Assembly: GCF_006228385.1 (NCBI RefSeq)
Contig: NZ_CP039852.1
Span: forward strand, 3,426,001-3,490,000
Length of the DNA stretch: 64,000 nucleotides
Source of the DNA: Salinimonas iocasae
GTDB taxonomy: Bacteria; Pseudomonadota; Gammaproteobacteria; Enterobacterales; Alteromonadaceae
Direction: 5' to 3'
The position numbers and the translations under genes were made by a program. The notes under the pieces were generated by a model. The model had not been told where the DNA came from. It saw nothing but the letters and a program-made list of their open reading frames with translations, and ran no database searches. This document shows, piece by piece, positions 57,529 through 64,000 of the stretch (position 1 is its first letter; each line of letters begins with the position of its first letter).

Positions 57529-57708
57529 CTACTCCTTTCACTTGATTTACAAAAACTTGCTTCTTTGAACGGTTTGATTTTCAGCAGACATGATCAATCC
57601 GCATTAGCCTAATGTATAAGTACTATCTCATTAACCCGGTAACCCCACAGATGTTCGCAGCATTGTTTGGGAAGATTCAGGAATGTCCCGATTCAGACAA
57701 ATAACCTC

Positions 57709-59169
57709 ATGCAAAAATATTCTCAGTTAATAACCCGTCCCGGAAAGATGCAATACGGCATTTTAATTTTGCTGGCAGTGACCGTGCTTGGTGGGTCAGC
57801 GTGGGCGTTGATTAAAGCGCAACAACCGGGTGCGCAATCAATTGGTTTTCTTGGCGCTTATGGCACTGCCGTTTTTATTCTGGAAGCTATCTCAGCTATT
57901 TTACTTTACGCCCACTTTCGTCGCACGGGAATGCTGACATTCGCCATTTTGTCTATGGCCTACCTCTGGGTTGCATTGCTAGCGCCTTTTCAGGTCGGGC
58001 TCCTGACCGATAACCTGGAAACATTTTCCTTAATTACAGCCTCTACCGGCGATGCGGCCTGGCTTTGGATTGCCTGGCACCTGGGCTTTCCCATTATCAT
58101 TACCGCCGGCATGCTGGTCGATGGCTCCTACCCTATAGTAACCCGCAAAGTATGGCGTTGGACAATTGCACTTTTCGGCCTGGAACTACTGATCATTGGT
58201 GGCATCATATCTGGCACATTACTATCCTGGGTTGAGTTACCGACGCTGATTTCTGAAAGCCGGGCTTATTCGGATTCGTTGTCATTGATATACGGCCCCG
58301 CGGTGATGTTTTGCTGCGCCCTGGCGCTCACCGTTGTGGTAGTAAAAGGTAAATTTGAAAATGAGATTTATGCCTGGCTATCGCTGGCAATGCTTGCAGC
58401 ATTGTGTGAAGCAATACTGTCAATCTATGCCGGAGCCCGGTTTAGCTATGGCTGGTACGCGGCGCGGGTTCTAAGTCTGGTATCATCGGCTGCTGTAGTC
58501 GTCAGCCTGCTGATTGAAAATATTCATCTGCAATATAAAGTGGTTAAACAAAACCAGACGCTTAAGCGCATGGCGACCATGGATGAGCTATCCGGCTTAG
58601 CAAACCGCAGAGAGCTGGATGAACGTCTCAAAGCTGAGATCAAACGTGCGATGCGCGACAGAACGACAATTAGCATGATTCTGCTGGATATTGATAAATT
58701 CAAACAGTTCAACGACACGCATGGGCATCTTATCGGAGACTTGTGTTTAAAACATGTCGCGAAGTGTTTGCAACGCAATATCTTGCGTCATACCGATTTA
58801 GCGGCGCGCTACGGCGGTGAAGAATTTGCCATCCTTTTACCAAACACCAGCGAAAACGACGCATTTGATTTGGCTGAGCACATTCGCAAGACTATCGCTT
58901 ACTCTCCCATTGTAATGGAAGATGGAAAAATGCTTTCGGTAACAGCCAGCTTCGGTATCGCTTCGCTTGTACCCAGCCAGGCAGAAGACGCAACAGAGTT
59001 ACTCAGTATTGCAGATGCCTCACTCTATAGTGCTAAAAAGGCAGGCCGAAATTGTGTACAGCGTCCATCTCAGTCATGGCATGCCAGCCGCGATGAGCTT
59101 GAGAAAAAAGTATCGTCTAATACGCACTATCTGCGCGGAAGAACTGTACAGTCAGGACACAAACGTTAA
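57709..59169 (+). CDS. membrane diguanylate cyclase (MASE4-like + GGDEF)
   Basis: A predicted c-di-GMP synthase of about 486 residues. Seven to eight membrane helices form a sensor; TGDAAWLWIAWHLGFPIII resembles the MASE4 pattern. A coiled linker leads to GGDEF starting MDELSGLANRRELD, with active site GGEEF and I-site RHTD in the right place. The frame opens at TTG 57667, but ATG 57709 gives a better N-terminus. It interrupts the usual damX-dam adjacency. Confidence 0.87.
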   Translation: MQKYSQLITRPGKMQYGILILLAVTVLGGSAWALIKAQQPGAQSIGFLGAYGTAVFILEAISAILLYAHFRRTGMLTFAILSMAYLWVALLAPFQVGLLTDNLETFSLITASTGDAAWLWIAWHLGFPIIITAGMLVDGSYPIVTRKVWRWTIALFGLELLIIGGIISGTLLSWVELPTLISESRAYSDSLSLIYGPAVMFCCALALTVVVVKGKFENEIYAWLSLAMLAALCEAILSIYAGARFSYGWYAARVLSLVSSAAVVVSLLIENIHLQYKVVKQNQTLKRMATMDELSGLANRRELDERLKAEIKRAMRDRTTISMILLDIDKFKQFNDTHGHLIGDLCLKHVAKCLQRNILRHTDLAARYGGEEFAILLPNTSENDAFDLAEHIRKTIAYSPIVMEDGKMLSVTASFGIASLVPSQAEDATELLSIADASLYSAKKAGRNCVQRPSQSWHASRDELEKKVSSNTHYLRGRTVQSGHKR

Positions 59170-59377
59170 CGTAGCGACCACAAATACCGGGTATTTTCGT
59201 GATAGTTCATATTGTCGGTTGTCGCGATCGATGATGCCGGATACAATCACTTAACTGGGTATTGTGTTGGTCTGCTTCGTCTGACTTTTTAGCGCTACAC
59301 CTGCCAAATAATAACAGTTCATATCGAATTGAAGCACACCTGTAGCTTCGACTGCGTGTAGGTATTAATCAATCAGC

Positions 59378-60220
59378 ATGACGCAAAAGAAAAACCGGGC
59401 CTTTTTGAAGTGGGCCGGGGGTAAGTACAGTCTGGTAGAGCACATTAATGCGAAGTTGCCGCAAGCTAACAAACTCATAGAGCCTTTTGTTGGTGCTGGA
59501 TCGGTGTTTTTAAATACCGACTACAAACGCTATCTGCTTAATGATATTAACCCTGATCTGATTAACCTCTATAATTTGCTTAAGGCTCAGCCGGATGCGC
59601 TGGTTTTCGACACTCAGCGTTATTTCACCGGCGCGTATAATCGCGAAGATGCCTACTACGCTCTTCGCGAAGAGTTTAATCGTACCAGTGACGAGTATCA
59701 TCGAGCGGTGCTCTTCGTCTACCTGAACCGTCACGGTTACAATGGGTTGTGTCGCTATAGTCTGGGGGGGCGCTTCAATGTACCGTTTGGACGCTACAAA
59801 AAACCTTACTTCCCGGCTGAGGAAATGTACCGATTTGCCGAAAAAGCGCAACGCGCGACTTTTACCTGCCTGCCATTTGAGAAAATGTTTTCCCGGGCCC
59901 GCAAAGGAAATGTGATTTACTGCGACCCGCCCTACGCGCCCATCAGTAAAACAGCAGCTTTTACAAGCTACGCTACCCGCGGGTTTGGTATGGACGCACA
60001 ATCAAAACTTGCATCACTGGCACATAAAACATCAACACGACGGGGCATACCTGTTCTTATCTCAAACCATGATTTACCCGTCATCAGAACAATGTATCAG
60101 GGCGCGTCAATCTCGATGCTTTCAGTAAAACGTTCTATCAGCCAGAAAGGCGCAATGCGCAAGCCCGCAGCCGAAGTACTTGCTTATTTTTCGCCACCGG
60201 ATATGGCCCGCGCGCTTTAA
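59378..60220 (+). CDS. dam: DNA adenine methyltransferase
   Basis: Methylates adenine in GATC. 280 residues: the SAM motif FLKWAGGKYSL and FVGAGSVF, the DNA-binding region, catalytic YCDPPYAPIS (DPPY) and GNVIYCDPPY context. Typical D12-class order. Family length (E. coli 278). It converges with the DUF2970 gene, 7 bases apart. Dam supports mismatch repair and replication timing. Confidence 0.98.
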   Translation: MTQKKNRAFLKWAGGKYSLVEHINAKLPQANKLIEPFVGAGSVFLNTDYKRYLLNDINPDLINLYNLLKAQPDALVFDTQRYFTGAYNREDAYYALREEFNRTSDEYHRAVLFVYLNRHGYNGLCRYSLGGRFNVPFGRYKKPYFPAEEMYRFAEKAQRATFTCLPFEKMFSRARKGNVIYCDPPYAPISKTAAFTSYATRGFGMDAQSKLASLAHKTSTRRGIPVLISNHDLPVIRTMYQGASISMLSVKRSISQKGAMRKPAAEVLAYFSPPDMARAL

Positions 60221-60227
60221 CCGAACA

Positions 60228-60473
60228 CTAGTTGCTGGTGATAAACAGCACCAGCCCCATCAGACCGCCTACCAACAGCACAGTAAAGATAATGCCGGTG
60301 ATAATATACGGAAGGGGTGACTTCTCGGAAAAATCCCGCTGATAGTTTTGCTGACTTTGCACGCCAAACGCACTAGCCAACACGCTCAAAATGACTGAGA
60401 TGATGCGGGGACGAGATTTGTCCGACTGATTAATTACCCTGGCCAGAAAAACGACTATCTGATTCGCCGCCAT
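60228..60473 (-). CDS. DUF2970 membrane protein
   Basis: An 81-residue protein: SVLASAFGVQSQQNYQRDF followed by a hydrophobic helix (YIITGIIFTVLLVGGLMGLVLF), the DUF2970 pattern. The frame is open further upstream, but GGAG 7 bases before the ATG at 60473 and family length set the start. Function unknown. Its 5' end overlaps the 3' end of the next upstream gene by 44 bases. Confidence 0.87.
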   Translation of the reverse strand: MAANQIVVFLARVINQSDKSRPRIISVILSVLASAFGVQSQQNYQRDFSEKSPLPYIITGIIFTVLLVGGLMGLVLFITSN

Positions 60474-60720
60474 AAAGAAGCTCCAGCAAATCGAAGAAGT
60501 GGAATTGAAACGAAAGTGACTTACCGGACGCCCAGGCTCGCCAGCTAATTTGGATTTGCGAACCACACTCACTCTCAACGTGCTCAGCGTTTGCACCTGA
60601 GGTTACTTTCTGATGGCATTGCTCTGCCTGATCCAGCGCACTGACAGAGGCTAACATCCATACACCTGCTGTAACACTTCCCAGAGCAGCCAGCGTTTTT
60701 ACCTTTTCCCTGATAAACAT
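60430..60720 (-). CDS. possible small exported protein
   Basis: A 96-residue frame with an N-terminal hydrophobic segment (TLAALGSVTAGVWMLASVSA) that looks like a signal peptide, and two Cys in the mature part. No family recognised and the ribosome-binding site is weak. Its end overlaps the DUF2970 gene start by 44 bases. It could be spurious, but the signal-like start and position immediately upstream on the same strand make it plausible. Confidence 0.5.
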   Translation of the reverse strand: MFIREKVKTLAALGSVTAGVWMLASVSALDQAEQCHQKVTSGANAEHVESECGSQIQISWRAWASGKSLSFQFHFFDLLELLYGGESDSRFSGQGN

Positions 60721-60798
60721 GGTGGGCTCGTAGATTAAAATTTAACCTCATTATAATACGTTGGCAGAAATGAACAAGCTGATCTTTTGTTCGGAAAC

Positions 60799-60835
60799 AA
60801 AAAAGCCGATGCGCAGGTTATCTGCACACCGGCTT
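60799..60835 (-). terminator. intrinsic terminator of the TorF-like porin gene
   Basis: AAGCCG(A)TG-GCAG ... CTGC-CA(C)CGGCTT hairpin with a run of six A on the plus strand, giving UUUUUU on the minus-strand transcript. It lies 17 bases after the porin stop. Confidence 0.85.
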
Positions 60836-60851
60836 CATCATACCATGTGCG

Positions 60852-61580
60852 TTAAAGCTGGAAATCTACCGCATAAGAAACAACAAATTTTATCTCGTCG
60901 TTGTCATAAGCACCACCAGCGGCAGGCTCATCAGAATCCATATCTGTACCGGTAATGGCAAAGCCAAATCCATCTTTAGATAATGATACCGCCCAGTCCA
61001 CATAGCTGTCTGTTAACCCGTTGAACGCTTCAGCAAAGTCGCCCTGATGGTGACCAACATGCAAGCCTAACTCGGTGCCATTCATGATTGGCATTGCGTA
61101 ATCCAGAGAAACATATGTTGCTTTACCAAATCCGAAGTCCTGACCCGGGGCTTCATCAGCTTCGGTATTGGCTAAAACATAGAGGCTCAGACTCAGCGCA
61201 TCGTAGCCGACTGTGCCGTAGATCTCGCCGAAATCAAACTCTGCTTCAGCGTCATAGTTGTAATAAAGATAACCCACATCATAGCTGAAGCCTTGTGCCT
61301 CACCTGCAAAACCCGCGTAAAGGTCGTGTTCGTAAGAGTACACATCATCAGCGCCATACTGAACATTCGACGCCCAGGTACCGGCATAGAAGCCACTATC
61401 ATGAGCATAGTCAATACCGCCCTGTACTGCAGCTTCGTTGGTTGTCTGAGTCAACCCGCGCCATATATAGTTATTGGTCACGCTGACATTTGCCGTCAGT
61501 TCATCTGCATGGCTTGGGGCAGAAACTAAACCCGCTGCAATAAGACTGGCAACGACAGGTGCTAGCAATGTCTTTCTCAT
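60852..61580 (-). CDS. TorF-family putative porin
   Basis: A 242-residue outer-membrane protein with a signal peptide (LIAAGLVSAPSHA) and the family's first strand ELTANVSVTNNYIWRGLTQT. Alternating aromatic strands follow (DVGYLYYNYDAEAEFDFGEIYG), ending in KFVVSYAVDFQL. Acidic and aromatic. The physiological substrate of this family is unknown. A terminator lies downstream; the upstream 428-bp gap should hold its promoter. Confidence 0.9.
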   Translation of the reverse strand: MRKTLLAPVVASLIAAGLVSAPSHADELTANVSVTNNYIWRGLTQTTNEAAVQGGIDYAHDSGFYAGTWASNVQYGADDVYSYEHDLYAGFAGEAQGFSYDVGYLYYNYDAEAEFDFGEIYGTVGYDALSLSLYVLANTEADEAPGQDFGFGKATYVSLDYAMPIMNGTELGLHVGHHQGDFAEAFNGLTDSYVDWAVSLSKDGFGFAITGTDMDSDEPAAGGAYDNDEIKFVVSYAVDFQL

Positions 61581-62008
61581 GAGTGTTCTCCAAATTTCGA
61601 TAAGTCGATAATAATTAAGTTTTTTCTGTCAATTCTTATTGTTGGCATGACTCAACGCAAAACGGGTGCCCGAGCGTTAGAAAGATGGAAATACAAGTAG
61701 AAAAAAGTGCATAACTAGTTGTTTAAAATGAATAAATATTTTATTGAATTGTCTATTTATCTCGCCCGACAACCTGTATGCAAAGATGCTTATGCACCAT
61801 AAGAAAGCAAGCCATGCACTACTGCACAACTTATGCGCAAAATATAAAAGGCAGATGAAAGTGGTGCCAAATCTGTCTGTTACATGACGGAGTTAGGAAA
61901 ATACGGTAGTCTGTGATTCATTCTTCATGCTCCCTGAAAGCGCAACAAGTAAGCTGTTTATACAGACGTTGCGTATCAGGTCTCGTTTTTTGTCTCAAAG
62001 GAAAAAGC
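61581..62008. other. 428-bp promoter region between the porin gene and rpe
   Basis: Divergent control region. It is AT-rich near the porin gene, with two TCGATAA repeats (61596-61611), and contains the palindrome CTTATG-CAC-CATAAG at 61789-61803 plus nearby TTATGCGCAAAA and ATGCAAAGATGC elements. I see no coding frame or RNA gene. The palindrome is operator-like, but I cannot assign a regulator. Confidence 0.6.
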
Positions 62009-62683
62009 ATGTCTGACTTTTTGATTGCGCCATCCATCCTGTCCGCTGACTTTGCGCGACTGGGTGAAGAGGTAGATGCTGTACTCGCAGCCGGTGCAGA
62101 TATTGTGCATTTTGATGTAATGGATAACCACTATGTACCCAATTTGACTATTGGCCCAATGGTCTGCAAAGCATTGCGTGATTATGGCGTTACCGCCCCC
62201 ATTGACGTGCACTTAATGGTGGAACCTGTGGACGACATGATTGAAAAGTTCGCCGAGGCCGGGGCCAGCTATATCAGTTTTCATCCTGAGGCCTCGGCCC
62301 ACGTTGATCGTTCAATTCAGGCAATCATTGATGCAGGCTGTCAGCCAGGTCTGGTACTTAATCCGGCAACCCCTCTGCACTATCTGGATTACACACTGGA
62401 AAAGCTGCATCACGTTCTGATTATGTCAGTTAATCCTGGCTTCGGCGGACAGCAGTTTCTGGATTCAACCTATGATAAACTGCGCGATGTTAAGCGCCGC
62501 ATCGATCAAAGCGGCAAAAATATTCGAATTGAAATTGACGGTGGCGTAAAAGTGGATAACATTCGTGCCGTAGCAGAAGCAGGTGCAGATATGTTTGTCG
62601 CCGGGTCTGCAATCTTCAATGCGCCGGACTATAAAGCTGTTATCGATAAGATGCGCAGCGAGCTAAGTCATATTGCGCAATAA
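62009..62683 (+). CDS. rpe: ribulose-phosphate 3-epimerase
   Basis: Pentose-phosphate epimerase. 224 residues. Motifs: [30 protein letters not shown] (metal His/Asp), [19 protein letters not shown] and [10 protein letters not shown]. The open frame extends to 61913, but AAGGA 6-7 bases before the ATG at 62009 gives the family start. In E. coli gph follows; here trpS follows directly at 33 bases. Confidence 0.98.
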   Translation: MSDFLIAPSILSADFARLGEEVDAVLAAGADIVHFDVMDNHYVPNLTIGPMVCKALRDYGVTAPIDVHLMVEPVDDMIEKFAEAGASYISFHPEASAHVDRSIQAIIDAGCQPGLVLNPATPLHYLDYTLEKLHHVLIMSVNPGFGGQQFLDSTYDKLRDVKRRIDQSGKNIRIEIDGGVKVDNIRAVAEAGADMFVAGSAIFNAPDYKAVIDKMRSELSHIAQ

Positions 62684-62716
62684 GTTTTATATTCTTTATT
62701 AGTGTCAGGAACTATC

Positions 62717-63727
62717 ATGAGTCACAAACCTATTGTTTTAAGCGGCTGCCAGCCATCGGGGCAGTTAACCATCGGCAATTACATGGGCGCACTGAAACAG
62801 TGGGTATCAATGCAGGACGATTTTGAGTGCCTGTATATGCTGGTAGATTTGCACGCAATTACTGTACGTCAGGATCCTAAAAACCTGTATGAAGCATGCC
62901 TTGATGGCCTGGCATTGTACTTAGCTTGCGGTATCGATCCTGATAAAAGTACGCTTTTTGTTCAATCGCATGTACCTGAACATGCACAGCTTTCGTGGGT
63001 ATTAAACTGTTATGCGCAGATGGGTGAGCTCAATCGCATGACCCAGTTTAAAGACAAGTCTGCGAAGAATATGAGTAATATCAATGTCGGCTTGTATGCA
63101 TACCCGGTATTACAGGCGGCAGATATCTTACTCTATCAGGCCGATAAAGTGCCTGTCGGTGAGGACCAGAAGCAGCATCTGGAACTGACCCGAGATATTG
63201 CGACACGTTTTAATAACCTTTACAGCGGTGACGTATTTACCCTACCCGATCCTTACATCCCGGAGTTCGGCGCCCGAATAATGAGCCTACAGGAGCCCGA
63301 TCGTAAGATGTCTAAATCTGACACAAACCCGAATAACTTTATCGGTTTGCTGGAAGAGCCCAAAAAGCTGACTAAGAAGATAAAACGTGCTGTGACAGAT
63401 TCTGACGAACAGGCCAGAATTTACTTCAATCCGGAAGAGAAGCCCGGTGTATCGAATCTGCTTACATTACTATCACTGGCCACTGGCAAGTCTATTGACG
63501 CGCTTGTGCCAGAGTATGAAGATAAAATGTATGGACACCTGAAAGGTGATGTCGCTGATGCGGTTGTCTCGCTGGTTGAACCTATTCAGCAACGTTTCCA
63601 CACCCTTCGAAACGATCGTGCCTATCTGGATAGCGTGATGAAAGACGGCGCTGCAAAAGCGTCTGAAAAGGCAGCAGTTACCTTACAGAAAGTGTATGAA
63701 GCAGTAGGATTTATCGCGAAACCATAG
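62717..63727 (+). CDS. trpS: tryptophanyl-tRNA synthetase
   Basis: Class I synthetase charging tRNA-Trp. 336 residues. HIGH-type motif TIGNYMGAL and KMSKS motif RKMSKSDTN are present, with [10 protein letters not shown] at the start. CAGGA 6 bases before the ATG at 62717; a GTG frame start at 62702 is rejected. No gph gene lies between it and rpe. Confidence 0.98.
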   Translation: MSHKPIVLSGCQPSGQLTIGNYMGALKQWVSMQDDFECLYMLVDLHAITVRQDPKNLYEACLDGLALYLACGIDPDKSTLFVQSHVPEHAQLSWVLNCYAQMGELNRMTQFKDKSAKNMSNINVGLYAYPVLQAADILLYQADKVPVGEDQKQHLELTRDIATRFNNLYSGDVFTLPDPYIPEFGARIMSLQEPDRKMSKSDTNPNNFIGLLEEPKKLTKKIKRAVTDSDEQARIYFNPEEKPGVSNLLTLLSLATGKSIDALVPEYEDKMYGHLKGDVADAVVSLVEPIQQRFHTLRNDRAYLDSVMKDGAAKASEKAAVTLQKVYEAVGFIAKP

Positions 63728-63737
63728 CGCGCTTTTT

Positions 63738-64000
63738 GTGTTACTACTTATAGATAATTTTGATTCCTTTACCCACAACCTTGCCCGGTACTTTGTAGAA
63801 CTGGGCGAGGATGTGAAGGTTATCAGAAACAATCAGCTATCTTTAGATGAGATAGAAACACTGGCCCCTCAGAAAATTGTGATATCCCCTGGGCCCTGCA
63901 CGCCTGACCAATCTGGTGTCAGTCTTGAGGTCATCCGGTATGCTGCCGGTCGCATCCCCTTACTGGGAGTTTGCCTTGGCCATCAGGCTATCGGTCAGGT
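63738..64000 (+). CDS. glutamine amidotransferase PabA/TrpG (partial)
   Basis: The N-terminal 87 codons run off the window. The protein begins (GTG) [17 protein letters not shown] and reaches [11 protein letters not shown] with the catalytic Cys, plus [15 protein letters not shown]. This is component II of aminodeoxychorismate or anthranilate synthase; the two cannot be told apart here. No ribosome-binding site is visible; it follows trpS by 10 bases. Confidence 0.9.
   Translation, partial: MLLLIDNFDSFTHNLARYFVELGEDVKVIRNNQLSLDEIETLAPQKIVISPGPCTPDQSGVSLEVIRYAAGRIPLLGVCLGHQAIGQ

Overview
The window looks like a core-chromosome segment of a marine gammaproteobacterium of the Alteromonas group (Alteromonadaceae). 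The evidence is protein flavour and gene order: a TorF-type porin, a MaoP homologue, pilMNOPQ-aroK-aroB-damX-dam-rpe-trpS, yibQ-envC / yibN-grxC-secB-gpsA, orn / rsgA-psd, and an undivided argCBFGHA cluster. I identified these by reading translated sequences; no database search was run, so the genus is an inference. Most of the window is housekeeping, with short accessory stretches.

Layout. 1-5.7 kb (minus strand): tatABC, an exported orphan, tatD, a membrane diguanylate cyclase and hemB. 5.8-10.4 kb: an outer-membrane protein, the acetolactate synthase genes ilvIH, maoP and a hotdog-fold protein. 10.5-11.3 kb: two intact tRNA-Gly(GCC) genes next to a tandem array of decayed tRNA-Gly-like repeats. 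11.4-16.2 kb: orn, rsgA, psd, a DMT transporter, a glycerophosphodiesterase and a MerC-like protein under a near-perfect Zur box. 16.2-20.7 kb: yibQ, envC, yibN, grxC, secB, gpsA, as in E. coli but without gpmM. 20.7-24.9 kb: an iron-uptake set (PepSY protein, small membrane protein, TonB receptor) behind a Fur box. 24.9-29.4 kb: trmL, a lysophospholipase-like gene coupled to cpxA, cpxR, and a divergent double-length CpxP-like protein with a CpxR box between. 29.4-37 kb: mgsA, then argCBFGHA.

The 498-bp gap before argC holds two spaced ARG boxes, a ribosome-binding site, a 36-codon reading frame with five Arg codons among its last 14 (including CGA-CGA-CGA), and a strong hairpin with a U-tract. 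This reads like arginine-sensing transcription attenuation added to ArgR repression, and is the best candidate here for an undescribed regulatory system.

37-44.5 kb is more accessory: a lipoprotein, an alpha/beta hydrolase, a NhaC-type antiporter, a DUF2235 (Tle1-like) hydrolase gene broken by an amber codon exactly at the DGTW motif, its unknown neighbour, a small membrane protein, the glutathione transferase yghU and a DUF4382 lipoprotein. 45-64 kb is core again: maeA, mrcA divergent from pilMNOPQ, aroKB, damX, a second diguanylate cyclase, dam, a DUF2970 protein, a TorF-family porin, rpe, trpS and the start of a pabA/trpG gene cut by the window end.

Functional themes: envelope biogenesis and stress (Tat, Cpx, EnvC, PBP1A, Psd, SecB, DamX), metal homeostasis (Fur, Zur), amino-acid synthesis (Ilv, Arg, Aro) and surface motility (type IV pili, c-di-GMP).
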